The translations under genes and the position numbers were made by a program. Source: Oscillibacter sp. (GTDB lineage: Bacteria; Bacillota; Clostridia; Oscillospirales; Oscillospiraceae). Taken from it: 58,390 nt of DNA. The notes under the pieces are model-generated. The model did no database searches and was not told the DNA's origin. It saw only the letters and a list, made by a program, of their open reading frames with translations. This document shows, piece by piece, positions 23,089 through 31,948 of the stretch; position 1 is the stretch's first letter, and each line of letters begins with the position of its first letter. The stretch covers positions 1 to 58,390 of the forward strand of contig JAAVHF010000016.1 of assembly GCA_014799845.1 (NCBI GenBank). The letters are read 5' to 3'.

Positions 23089-24603
23089 ATGGCCTACTAT
23101 TACCCCGAGCCCTCCCATACCTTCAGCGAGTATTTGCTGGTGCCCGGCTACACCTCGCCCGAGTGTATTCCCGCCAACGTGTCCCTCCGGACGCCGCTGG
23201 TGAAGTTCCGGAAGGGGGAGGAGGAGTGTCCCCTGACCCTCTCCATCCCCATGGTGTCCGCCATCATGCAGTCCGTGTCCAACGACACCCTGGCGGTAGC
23301 CCTGGCCCGGGAGGGCGGGCTGAGCTTCATTTACGGCTCCCAGTCCGTTGCGGACGAGGCCGCCATGGTGGCCCGGGTGAAGAGCTACAAGGCGGGCTTC
23401 GTCCCCAGCGACTCCAACCTGCCTCCGGAGGCCACGCTCCAGGACGTGCTGGACCTGAAGGCCCGGAACGGCCACTCCACCGTGGCCATCACCGCCGATG
23501 GAACCAACCAGGGCAAGCTGCTGGGCATCGTCACCAGCCGGGACTACCGCGTCAGCCGCATGGACCCCGCCACCCCGGTTTCCCGGTTCATGACGCCCCG
23601 GGAGAAGCTGGTCACCGCCCCGGAGGGCACCAGCCTGAAGGAGGCCAACGACGTCATCTGGGACCACAAGCTCAACTCCCTGCCCATCGTCAGCGCGGAC
23701 GGGCGGCTGCTGTACTTCGTGTTCCGCAAGGACTACGAGCGGCATAAGGAGAACCCCGGCGAGCTTCTGGACGGCCAGAAGCGCTTCATGGTGGGCGCGG
23801 GCATCAACACCAAGGACTACGCCCAGCGGGTGCCCGCCCTGGTGGAGGCGGGCGCGGACGTGCTGTGCATCGACTCCTCCGAGGGCTACTCCTGCTGGCA
23901 GGCCCAGACGCTCTCGTTCATCCGGGAGCGCTACGGCGACAGGGTGAAGGTCGGCGCGGGCAACGTGGTGGACAAGGACGGCTTCCGCTTCCTGGCCGAG
24001 GCCGGGGCGGACTTCGTGAAGGTGGGCATCGGCGGCGGCTCCATCTGCATCACCCGGGAGACCAAGGGCATCGGACGGGGCCAGGCCACGGCGCTGATCG
24101 AGGTAGCGGCGGCCCAGGACGAGTACTTTAAGGAAACCGGCGTATACGTGCCCATCTGCTCTGACGGCGGCATCGTCCACGACTATCACATGACTCTGGC
24201 GCTGGCTATGGGGGCGGACTTCCTGATGCTGGGCCGGTATTTCGCCCGGTTTGACGAGAGCCCCACCAACCGGGTGCTGGTGAACGGGCAGTACATGAAG
24301 GAATACTGGGGCGAGGGCTCCAACCGGGCCAGGAACTGGCAGCGGTACGACCTGGGCGGAGGCCGAGGGCTGGCCTTCGAGGAGGGCGTTGACTCCTATG
24401 TTACTTACGCGGGACCGCTGAAGGACAACGTGGCGAAGAGCCTTTACAAGGTGAAGTCCACCATGTGCAACTGCGGCGTCACTTCCATTCCCGCGCTCCA
24501 GCGGAACGCGCGGCTGACGCTGGTCTCCTCCACGTCCATCGTCGAGGGCGGGTATCACGACGTGGTGCTCAAGGCCCACGGCGGACAGTCGAATAACGGT
24601 TAA
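23089..24603 (+). CDS. guaB: Inosine-5'-monophosphate dehydrogenase
   Basis: The ATG at 23089 ([12 protein letters not shown]) follows AAGGAG; the track GTG at 23080 is less likely. The 504-residue protein has the TIM-barrel IMPDH fold with an inserted CBS pair ([20 protein letters not shown] and nearby). The catalytic Cys is at about 320 in [20 protein letters not shown] and the mobile flap follows. It oxidises IMP to XMP with NAD+, the committed step of guanine nucleotide synthesis. It is monocistronic with its own promoter and terminator. The N-terminal [20 protein letters not shown] style is of the longer bacterial subtype. Confidence 0.97.
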   Translation: MAYYYPEPSHTFSEYLLVPGYTSPECIPANVSLRTPLVKFRKGEEECPLTLSIPMVSAIMQSVSNDTLAVALAREGGLSFIYGSQSVADEAAMVARVKSYKAGFVPSDSNLPPEATLQDVLDLKARNGHSTVAITADGTNQGKLLGIVTSRDYRVSRMDPATPVSRFMTPREKLVTAPEGTSLKEANDVIWDHKLNSLPIVSADGRLLYFVFRKDYERHKENPGELLDGQKRFMVGAGINTKDYAQRVPALVEAGADVLCIDSSEGYSCWQAQTLSFIRERYGDRVKVGAGNVVDKDGFRFLAEAGADFVKVGIGGGSICITRETKGIGRGQATALIEVAAAQDEYFKETGVYVPICSDGGIVHDYHMTLALAMGADFLMLGRYFARFDESPTNRVLVNGQYMKEYWGEGSNRARNWQRYDLGGGRGLAFEEGVDSYVTYAGPLKDNVAKSLYKVKSTMCNCGVTSIPALQRNARLTLVSSTSIVEGGYHDVVLKAHGGQSNNG

Positions 24604-24604
24604 A

Positions 24605-24645
24605 GCACGGCAGTGCCGTCCTCCGGGGCGGCACTGCCGTTTTCT
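24605..24645 (+). terminator. Terminator of guaB
   Basis: ACGGCAGTGCCG / CGGCACTGCCGT with a 10-nt loop followed by TTTCTT, right after the guaB stop codon. Confidence 0.88.
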
Positions 24646-24716
24646 TGTATACCGAAAACCACTCGCTGGGCGAGTGGTTCAAAAGAAGCCTTGTGGCGAT
24701 AATGTAGACAGAAAAA

Positions 24717-24775
24717 CTCCCTTTGCTTAGAATAAGAGTGCGGTCTGCCAACTGCACAATAAAAGCAAAGGGAGG
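24717..24775 (+). promoter_or_regulatory. Ribosome-binding-site-sequestering hairpin in tnpA leader
   Basis: CTCCCTTTGCTT (24717-24728) is the exact reverse complement of AAGCAAAGGGAG (24763-24774), which contains the tnpA ribosome binding site. Folded mRNA would hide the site. IS200 of enteric bacteria uses the same strategy to keep transposase scarce. Confidence 0.8.
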
Positions 24776-24783
24776 TCATTACA

Positions 24784-25218
24784 ATGAATGACTTAAACAG
24801 TTTATCGCATACGAAGTGGAATTGCAAGTACCATATTGTATTTGCGCCGAAGTACCGGCGGAAAGTATTCTATGGAGAGAAACGGCGTGAAATTGGAGAA
24901 ATTCTGCGGACGCTGTGCAACTGGAAAAAGATCAAGATCATTGAGGCAGAAGTATGTCCGGACCATGTGCATATGTTGGTGGAAATTCCACCGAAAGTTG
25001 CGGTGTCGAGTTTTATGGGGTATCTGAAGGGGAAGAGCAGCCTGATGATCTACGAGAAGTACCCGGAACTGCGCTATAAGTATAGGAATCGGGAATTTTG
25101 GTGCCGTGGCTATTATGTGGATACAGCAGGAAAGAATGCAAAAAAGATTGAGGAATATATCCGGCACCAGTTGGATGAGGACAAGGCAGGAGAACAGTTG
25201 ACGATGGGGAATTTCTAA
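24784..25218 (+). CDS. tnpA: IS200-family Y1 transposase TnpA
   Basis: A complete 144-residue HUH-type transposase. The opening HTKWNCKYHIVFAPKYRRKVF, the HUH motif PDHVHMLV (His61, His63) and the C-terminal catalytic Tyr125 in KKIEEYIRHQ are all present, so it looks intact. It cuts and joins single-stranded DNA at hairpin ends during replication. Start at ATG 24784 behind GGGAGG, which is sequestered in a hairpin. It sits between guaB and the alpha-galactosidase gene, both apparently undamaged. Confidence 0.96.
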   Translation: MNDLNSLSHTKWNCKYHIVFAPKYRRKVFYGEKRREIGEILRTLCNWKKIKIIEAEVCPDHVHMLVEIPPKVAVSSFMGYLKGKSSLMIYEKYPELRYKYRNREFWCRGYYVDTAGKNAKKIEEYIRHQLDEDKAGEQLTMGNF

Positions 25219-25411
25219 TAAACCCGTTTACGGGTAGCAAGTAGCACATCTCTCGCGGCTGGCAGACCGTATTTGCGCGGCAGGACGCGCACGCTAGTAA
25301 CATAGGGCTTCGCCCGCATATGAAATACCCCCGGCTTGGCCGGGGGATATTTATTTCCGGGCTGGTTCCTTCCAGTCCGCGTCAAAGGGAAGCCAAAAGA
25401 AGAAATTATGA

Positions 25412-25440
25412 TTGACAGGAAGAAATAAACCTCGTATTAT
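25412..25440 (+). promoter_or_regulatory. Sigma-A promoter of the galactosidase operon
   Basis: TTGACA, 17 bp, TATTAT, about 60 bp upstream of the first gene and 60 bp downstream of the IS200 right end. No cre-like or repressor palindrome could be identified with confidence. Confidence 0.72.
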
Positions 25441-25502
25441 CGTAGCAGCGGCGGCGCGGCCGCCTGCGAATACAGTTCAAATTTTTACCGGAGGATCATC
25501 CT

Positions 25503-27689
25503 ATGGGCATTTCATATAGTGAACAAGAACGGACATTCCGGCTGAATACCCCCCATTCCACCTATCTCATCAGCATCGTGGACGAGGCCGGCTTTCTCTG
25601 CCACACCTACTATGGCCGGCGCGTCCCGGAAGACGACATGCGCAGCCTCCTGCGGATCAACGCGGGCAGACTGCCCTTCCGGACCAGCGGACAGCAGGCC
25701 GGTTTTCTGGACGAGCTGCCCGTGGAATACTCCTGCGGCGGCCTGGGCGATTTCCGGGAGAGCTGCCTGCGCCTGGAGACGGCGGAGGGCTGCCGGGTCT
25801 GCGGCCTGACCTACGTTTCCCACCGCATTTACGGCGGCAAGCCCGCCCTGCCGGGCCTGCCCGCCGCCTTCGGCGGGGAGGAGGACTGCGCGACTCTGGA
25901 AATTCTGTGCCGCGACCAGTATCTGGACCTGGAGGTCCGCCTGCTCTACACCGCCTTTGAAAACCTGGACGCCATCTGCCGCAGCGCGCGGATCGAGAAC
26001 CGGGGCGGGAGGGCCATCGAGCTCACCGCCGCCCTGTCCGCCTGCCTGGACATGGACAACAGGAACTTTGACCTCATCACCCTCCACGGCAGCTGGGGCT
26101 ATGAGCGGATGGTGAGCCGCCGCCCCCTCGCCTGGGGCAAACAGGGCGTTTCCTCCAAGCGGGGCATCTCCTCCCACCAGGAGCAGCCCTTCCTGGCGCT
26201 GGCGGAGCATAACGCCGACCAGACCCGGGGCCAGGTCTACGCCATGCACCTGGTTTACTCCGGCAACTTCCTGGCCCAGGCGGAGATGAGCCAGCAGGAG
26301 CAGGTCCGGGCGGTCATCGGCATCCACCCCGAGGGCTTCGGCTGGAAGCTGGACCCCGGCGGGAGCTTCCAGACCCCGGAGGCGGTGCTGGTCTATTCCC
26401 ACACGGGCCTGGGCGGCATGACCCACACCCTCCACGACCTGTACCGGAACCATCTGATCCGGGGCCCCTGGCGCGGCAGGCCCCGCCCCTCCCTGGTGAA
26501 CAACTGGGAGGCCACCTACTTCGATTTTGATGCGGAAAAGCTGCTGGACATTGCCCGCACCGCCGCCGCCCGGGGCGTGGAGATGCTGGTTTTGGACGAC
26601 GGCTGGTTTGGCTGCCGGAATAACGATGACAACAGCCTGGGCGACTGGTTCGTCAACGAGAAGAAGCTGCCCGGCGGGCTGAAATACCTGGCGGACGAGA
26701 TCAACAAACTTGGGATGAAGTTCGGGCTGTGGGTGGAGCCGGAGATGGTGTCCCCCGACTCCCAGCTGTACCGGGCCCACCCGGACTATGCCCTGCAGGT
26801 CCCCGGACGGCCTCCCATTCTGTCCCGGACCCAGCTGGTGCTGGATATCTCCCGGAAGGAGGTCCGGGACTGCGTCTATGACCAGCTCCACAAGGTGCTG
26901 TCCTCCGCCAACATCGAGTATGTCAAGTGGGACATGAACCGGGCGCTGACGGACGCGGCCAGCTTCTGTCTGGACGCGGACCGGCAGGGGGAGCTGTTCC
27001 ACCGGTACGTGCTGGGCGTGTACGAGCTCCAGGAGCGGCTGCTGCGGGACTTCCCCAACCTTCTGCTGGAGAACTGCTGCAGCGGCGGCGGGCGGTTCGA
27101 CCCGGGCATGCTGTACTACAGTCCCCAGATCTGGACCTCCGATAACACCGACGCCATCGACCGCCTGCTGATCCAGGAGGGCACGGCCCTGCTCTACCCC
27201 CTGTCCGCCATGGGGGCCCATGTGGCCGCCTGTCCCAGCCACACCAACGGCCGGGTGACGCCCTTTGCCACCAGAGGCCTGGTATCCCTGCCGGGGTGCT
27301 TCGGCTACGAGCTGGACCTGACCAGGCTGGCAGACGAGGAACTGGCCATGATCCCCGGCCAGCTGGAAAACTACCGGAAGTACGGCCCGGTGTTCCATGA
27401 CGGCGATTACTGCCGTCTGGCCTCCTACAGCGAAAACCACGAATACGACGCCCTGATGGCCGTCAGCAAGGACAAAAAAATCGCGGTCATTGACTATATC
27501 CACGTCATGAGCCGCCAGCAGCGGCGGGACGTGCTGCTGCCCCTGTGGGGCCTGGACGAGGAGACGCGTTACCGCTCCAGCGAGACGGGCGAGATCCGCT
27601 CCGGCGCGGGCTGGATGTACGGCGGCATGCTGCTGCCCAGGATGAAGGGCGACTTCTCAGGAAAACTGATTGTTTTGGAGGCTGTATGA
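25503..27689 (+). CDS. Alpha-galactosidase, glycoside hydrolase family 36
   Basis: The 728-residue protein is full length for GH36. An N-terminal beta-supersandwich (about 1-320) precedes a TIM barrel. The nucleophile Asp is in VKWDMNRALTD (about D477) and the acid/base Asp in IWTSDNTDAIDRL (about D547). LDDGWFGCRN and ENCCSGGGRFDPG are further family blocks. It releases terminal alpha-galactose from raffinose-type sugars or melibiose. No signal peptide is seen, so it acts in the cytoplasm on imported oligosaccharide. GGAGG precedes the ATG. The beta-galactosidase gene overlaps it by 4 bp (ATGA), giving translational coupling. Confidence 0.95.
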   Translation: MGISYSEQERTFRLNTPHSTYLISIVDEAGFLCHTYYGRRVPEDDMRSLLRINAGRLPFRTSGQQAGFLDELPVEYSCGGLGDFRESCLRLETAEGCRVCGLTYVSHRIYGGKPALPGLPAAFGGEEDCATLEILCRDQYLDLEVRLLYTAFENLDAICRSARIENRGGRAIELTAALSACLDMDNRNFDLITLHGSWGYERMVSRRPLAWGKQGVSSKRGISSHQEQPFLALAEHNADQTRGQVYAMHLVYSGNFLAQAEMSQQEQVRAVIGIHPEGFGWKLDPGGSFQTPEAVLVYSHTGLGGMTHTLHDLYRNHLIRGPWRGRPRPSLVNNWEATYFDFDAEKLLDIARTAAARGVEMLVLDDGWFGCRNNDDNSLGDWFVNEKKLPGGLKYLADEINKLGMKFGLWVEPEMVSPDSQLYRAHPDYALQVPGRPPILSRTQLVLDISRKEVRDCVYDQLHKVLSSANIEYVKWDMNRALTDAASFCLDADRQGELFHRYVLGVYELQERLLRDFPNLLLENCCSGGGRFDPGMLYYSPQIWTSDNTDAIDRLLIQEGTALLYPLSAMGAHVAACPSHTNGRVTPFATRGLVSLPGCFGYELDLTRLADEELAMIPGQLENYRKYGPVFHDGDYCRLASYSENHEYDALMAVSKDKKIAVIDYIHVMSRQQRRDVLLPLWGLDEETRYRSSETGEIRSGAGWMYGGMLLPRMKGDFSGKLIVLEAV

Positions 27690-30600
27690 AAGAATTTGAC
27701 TATGAACTGACCAAATCCCCGGAGTTTTTCCAGGACCGCCGGGAGCCGCCCCACTCCGACCACCGCTATATGCTGGCGGGCGGCAAAGAGCCCCGGTTTT
27801 CCCTCAACGGGGACTGGTTTTTCCACTACGCGGAGAACTACCGGGGGACGATCCCCGACTTCTTCGCCCTGGAGAAGGACTGCCGGGGCTGGGACGCCAT
27901 CCCCGTGCCCTCCCATATCCAGCTGCAGGGCTACGGACATCCCCAGTACGTGAATACCCAGTATCCCTGGGACGGCTGCGAGGACGTGCGGCCGGGGGAA
28001 GTCCCCGCGGAGTTTAACCCGGTGGGAAGCTATGTAAAGTATTTCACCCTGCCGGAGCATTTTGCGGGGAAGCGGGTTTTCATCTCCTTCCAGGGCGCGG
28101 AGAGCGGCCTTGCCGTGTGGTGCAACGGGCAGTACGCGGGCTACGGCGAGGACGGGTTCACGCCCTCGGAGTTCGAGCTGACGGACTTCCTCCGGCCCGG
28201 GGAAAACAAGCTGGCGGCCCAGGTGTTCCGGTACACCAACGCCAGCTGGATGGAGGATCAGGACTTTTTCCGTTTCTCCGGCATCTTCCGGGACGTGTAC
28301 CTGTACGCCATCCCGGCGGTCCACATCCGGGATCTGAAGATCACCACGCCCCTCAGCGATGATTTCGCCTCCGGCGAGGTGCGCGTTTCCGTGGAAACCA
28401 TCGGCCAGGGCTGTGCTGTGTGCCGTCTGTACGACGGCCAGCGGCAGATTGCGGAATCCAGCATCCTCTTCCCGGCAGAGAGGGAAGCTGTCCTGCCCGT
28501 GGATGCTCCCAAGCTGTGGAGCGCGGAAAAACCGTTTTTGTACAGCCTGGTCATCGACGTTTTTGACGCTTCCGGCTCCTTGATGGAAAAAGCCGGGGAG
28601 AAAGTGGGCCTGCGCCGGTTTGAGATCAAAAACGGCGTCATGGAGCTCAACGGCAAACGCATCCTCTTCCGTGGCGTGAACCGCCACGAGTTCTCCTCCG
28701 CCACCGGACGCTGCGTCAGCGAGGAGGAGACCGAGCATGACATCCGCACCATGAAGCAAAACAACATCAACGCCATCCGTACCAGCCACTACCCCAATCA
28801 GAGCTTTTTCTACCGCCTCTGCGACCGGTACGGCATCTACGTCATCGACGAAATGAATCTGGAATCCCACGGCGCGTGGGAGATGGTCATGGCGGGCCGC
28901 CTGTCCCGGGAGGACCACATTCCCGGCAGCGCCCCCAAGTGGCGGGAGGCGGTGCTGTCCCGTGCCGGGGCCATGCTGCGCCGGGACCGGAACCATGCCA
29001 GCGTGCTGATCTGGTCCTGCGGCAACGAGTCCTACAGCGGGGAAAACCTCCGGGCGGCGGCGAACTACTTCCGCTCCATGGATGCCCGCCCCGTCCACTA
29101 TGAGAGCGTGATCCATGATCCCGCCTTTGCCGACACCAGCGATATTTTCAGCAACATGTACTGGTCTGCCGAGGGCATCCGGGCGGCATTGGAGAAGGAC
29201 GCCTCCCGCCCCGCCATTTCCTGCGAGTACGGCCACGCCATGGGCAGCTCCTTCGGCGGGCAGGACGCGTATATCCGGCTGGCGGACGAGGTGCCGTCCT
29301 ATCAGGGCGGATTTATCTGGGACTATATCGACCAGGCCATCACCAGAAAGGACCGCTACGGCCTGAAATTCCAGGGCTACGGCGGCGACTTTGACGACCG
29401 GCCCCATGACGGCGATTTCAGCGGCGACGGCATCGTGGACAGCCTGCGCCGCGCTCCGACGCCCAAGATGCAGGAGGTCAAATACCTCTATCAGAATCTG
29501 CAGATCCATGTCGCGGACGGCAAGGCGGAGATCGTCAACCGCAGCCTCTTCACCGGCAGCGGCGAATTTGCCTGCACGGTCCGGCTGTACCGGGAGGGCG
29601 TTCTTCTGGCGGAAGCGCCCATGGACACCGACGTGCCGCCGGGAGAGAGCCGGACCTACGATCTGCCCCTCTGGCCGGAGACGCTGGACACGGAGTACGG
29701 CGTGATCGTCTCCTTCTGTCTGCGGCGGGACGAGGAATGGGCCGGGGCGGGCCACGAGGCGGCCTTCGGCCAGTGGTCCGGCGGGAAGCTGCCGGAGCCG
29801 GTCCACCCTGACGGGCCGCCGGAGATCATCGAGGGCCACTGGAACCTGGGCGTCCGGGGGAAGGACTTCCATGTGCTGTTTTCCAAAACCCTGGGCGGGA
29901 TGGTCTCCTACCGTTACAGCGGCAGGGAGATGCTGCGGTCCATCCCCCTGCCCGGCTTCTGGCGTGCTCCCACCGCCAACGACCGGGGCTGCAAGGCTCC
30001 CCAGCGGTATGCCCAGTGGAAGCTGGCCAGCCTGTACCCCTTCGAGCAGAACCCGGACGGCCTGCGTCCCGGCGAGCAGACCTGGAAGATCGAAAAGGGG
30101 GAGAACTGGGTTGAGATGTCCTATATCTGCCACATGGCGACCACCCCCCGCACCGCCTGCGTCCTGGCCTACCGGGTGTTTGCCGACGGCACGGTGGAGA
30201 CCACCCTGTCCTCCGACGCCCCCAAGGTCCTTGGCCCCGCGCCGGAATTCGGCGTGACGCTGAAAATGGACGCGGACTTCCACCGTCTGCGCTGGTACGG
30301 TCCCGGCCCCGAGGCCACCTACTGTGACCGGAAAATGGGCGGCAAACTGGGCGTATGGGAGACCACCGCCGAGGAGAGCCTTTCCCCCAATCTGGTTCCC
30401 CAGGAGTGCGGGAACCACACGGACGTCCGCTGGGCCGCCGTCACCGACGAGGGCGGGCTGGGCCTGCTGTTCGAGGGGGACAAAATGGAGTTTTCCGCCC
30501 TGCCCTGGACCCCCCACGAGCTGGAGAGCGCCGCCCATCCCCACGAACTGCCCGCCGTCCACAGCACCGTGATCCGGGCCTCGGCCATGCAGATGGGCCT

Positions 30601-30706
30601 GGGCGGGGACGACAGCTGGGGCGCGAGGCCCCGTCCGGAGCATCTGCTCCCAGAGGAAGCCATGACCTTCCGTTTCCGCTTCCGGGGCGTGAAAACCGCG
30701 GACTGA
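27686..30706 (+). CDS. lacZ: Beta-galactosidase, glycoside hydrolase family 2
   Basis: The real start is the ATG at 27686 (MKEFDYELTKSPEFF) behind TTTGGAGG; the track ORF begins inside the previous gene. The 1006-residue length fits LacZ-type GH2 enzymes with sugar-binding, Ig-like, TIM-barrel and C-terminal beta-galactosidase small-chain domains. The acid/base Glu is at about 448 in SCGNESYSG and the nucleophile at about 514 in ISCEYGHAMGSS. RGVNRHEFSS and FRAPTAND-like WRAPTANDRG are further landmarks. It hydrolyses beta-galactosides in the cytoplasm. Together with the GH36 gene it makes a galactoside utilisation pair; no transporter or regulator is next to it. Confidence 0.95.
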   Translation: MKEFDYELTKSPEFFQDRREPPHSDHRYMLAGGKEPRFSLNGDWFFHYAENYRGTIPDFFALEKDCRGWDAIPVPSHIQLQGYGHPQYVNTQYPWDGCEDVRPGEVPAEFNPVGSYVKYFTLPEHFAGKRVFISFQGAESGLAVWCNGQYAGYGEDGFTPSEFELTDFLRPGENKLAAQVFRYTNASWMEDQDFFRFSGIFRDVYLYAIPAVHIRDLKITTPLSDDFASGEVRVSVETIGQGCAVCRLYDGQRQIAESSILFPAEREAVLPVDAPKLWSAEKPFLYSLVIDVFDASGSLMEKAGEKVGLRRFEIKNGVMELNGKRILFRGVNRHEFSSATGRCVSEEETEHDIRTMKQNNINAIRTSHYPNQSFFYRLCDRYGIYVIDEMNLESHGAWEMVMAGRLSREDHIPGSAPKWREAVLSRAGAMLRRDRNHASVLIWSCGNESYSGENLRAAANYFRSMDARPVHYESVIHDPAFADTSDIFSNMYWSAEGIRAALEKDASRPAISCEYGHAMGSSFGGQDAYIRLADEVPSYQGGFIWDYIDQAITRKDRYGLKFQGYGGDFDDRPHDGDFSGDGIVDSLRRAPTPKMQEVKYLYQNLQIHVADGKAEIVNRSLFTGSGEFACTVRLYREGVLLAEAPMDTDVPPGESRTYDLPLWPETLDTEYGVIVSFCLRRDEEWAGAGHEAAFGQWSGGKLPEPVHPDGPPEIIEGHWNLGVRGKDFHVLFSKTLGGMVSYRYSGREMLRSIPLPGFWRAPTANDRGCKAPQRYAQWKLASLYPFEQNPDGLRPGEQTWKIEKGENWVEMSYICHMATTPRTACVLAYRVFADGTVETTLSSDAPKVLGPAPEFGVTLKMDADFHRLRWYGPGPEATYCDRKMGGKLGVWETTAEESLSPNLVPQECGNHTDVRWAAVTDEGGLGLLFEGDKMEFSALPWTPHELESAAHPHELPAVHSTVIRASAMQMGLGGDDSWGARPRPEHLLPEEAMTFRFRFRGVKTAD

Positions 30707-30717
30707 TCCCCACACGC

Positions 30718-30757
30718 AGAACGGGCCTCCGGCGCAATGCCGGAGGCCCGTTCTTTC
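30718..30757. terminator. Bidirectional terminator, lacZ / DUF815
   Basis: AGAACGGGCCTCCGGC, a 5-nt loop and GCCGGAGGCCCGTTCTTT. It separates the convergent lacZ and DUF815 genes. Confidence 0.9.
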
Positions 30758-31947
30758 TATGTTTCTTTTGCCGCGAGGCTGTCCACGAACTGCCGCGCCG
30801 CTCTGGGGGAGCGTCCGCCCCGTCCGAGGGCGAACCGTTCCGCCAGCGCGTCCAGCTCCGGACAATCAACCCCCTGCCGCTGCGCCAGGGCGCGGACGAT
30901 AGCGAGGTAATCGTCCTTCCCCGGCTTCTGGTAGGTGATGTGCAGCCCGAACCGGTCCGACAGGGACACGGTTTCCTGCATGGTGTCGTTGCGGTGGACG
31001 TCGTCGCCCTCCCGGTCAGAGAATTTCTCCTTGACGATGTGCCGCCGGTTGCTGGTGGCGCAGAGGATCACGTTGCCGCCGCGGGCGGAGACGGAGCCCT
31101 CCAGCACCGCCTTCAGGGCGCTGTAGTTGTCATCGTCCTTCTGGAAGGACAGATCGTCGATAAACAGGATAAATTTCAGCGGGTTTTCGCTGAGGCGGTC
31201 CAGCAGGGCGGGGATGTGCCGCAGCTGGTCCCTGCGGACCTCCACGATCCGCAGGCCCTCTTCCTTCAATGCGCTGCACGCCGCCTTGACGGTGGAGGAT
31301 TTGCCGGTGCCCGCGTCGCCGGTGAGGAGCATGTTGGCGGCGCTTCGTCCCGCCAGCAGCGCCCGGAGGTTGTCCAGCACCAGCCCCCGCTCCCGCTCGT
31401 AGCCCACCAGGTCCTCCAGAGAAACCGTATCCGGATGCCGTACCGGGGTGATGTCCCCGGCGCCGTCCAGGCAGAACATATGGTGGCCGGCATAGATGCC
31501 GTAGCCGCAGCGTCCGATCTCCGCGGCCCGGCGGCGGTATTCCTCCGCGAGGTCAACGGCGGTCGTGCCGAAGTCCGGCAGGTAGTCCACGCCCTCCAGC
31601 CCCGCCCGCAGGCGGTCCGGCGTGAGGGACGCGGCTTCCTGCAAGGTCTCCAGCTCCGCCTCCACGCTGCGGGCCATATATTCCGGCGGCGTCTCCCCCC
31701 GGCCAATGGCGCGGATGTAGACGTTCTTGCTCTCCGCCGTGACACGCAGGATGTGCTTTCCCAGATCGCCGTCCTCCGTCCGGTAGAGGCGGCTCACCAG
31801 CTCCGCGTAAGCGGAAATAATCCCCTGGGACCAGTCATTCTCCATGCAGTCCAGATAGGTGCACAGGGATTCCACCACCGGCTCCGACAGCAGGCCCCGG
31901 AACACCGTCAGCGCCCGCAGCCGCATACTTAGCTCCATCAAATCCAT
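30757..31947 (-). CDS. DUF815-family AAA+ ATPase
   Basis: A 396-residue protein with an N-terminal helical region (about 1-190) and an ATPase domain: Walker A LLTGDAGTGKSST, Walker B FILFIDDLSF, sensor ILCATSNRRHIV, and SLSDRFGLHITYQKP. These are characteristic of the DUF815 family, whose role is not established. It begins one base after the ilvD stop codon and is likely co-transcribed with it. Two later ATGs (MELSM, MRLR) could also serve as start, since no strong ribosome binding site precedes the first. Confidence 0.88.
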   Translation of the reverse strand: MDLMELSMRLRALTVFRGLLSEPVVESLCTYLDCMENDWSQGIISAYAELVSRLYRTEDGDLGKHILRVTAESKNVYIRAIGRGETPPEYMARSVEAELETLQEAASLTPDRLRAGLEGVDYLPDFGTTAVDLAEEYRRRAAEIGRCGYGIYAGHHMFCLDGAGDITPVRHPDTVSLEDLVGYERERGLVLDNLRALLAGRSAANMLLTGDAGTGKSSTVKAACSALKEEGLRIVEVRRDQLRHIPALLDRLSENPLKFILFIDDLSFQKDDDNYSALKAVLEGSVSARGGNVILCATSNRRHIVKEKFSDREGDDVHRNDTMQETVSLSDRFGLHITYQKPGKDDYLAIVRALAQRQGVDCPELDALAERFALGRGGRSPRAARQFVDSLAAKET

Positions 31948-31948
31948 A

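Larger units (their letters stand above)
24655..25350 (+). mobile_element. IS200-type insertion sequence (single tnpA)
   Basis: The element has the layout of an IS200 member: a left-end hairpin AACCACTCGC-TG-GGCGAGTGGTT (24657-24679), a leader hairpin, a Y1 transposase gene, and a right-end hairpin CCCCCGGCTTGGCCGGGGG (25328-25346). There are no terminal inverted repeats or target duplication, as expected for single-strand transposition. Composition is more AT-rich than flanking genes. No tnpB/IscB partner is present. Exact ends are estimated from the hairpins. Confidence 0.85.

Noticed and set aside
27569-30865. 1098-aa ORF on the minus strand opposite the beta-galactosidase gene
   Set aside because: The plus-strand GH2 enzyme has all catalytic motifs; the antisense frame has none and spans a terminator.
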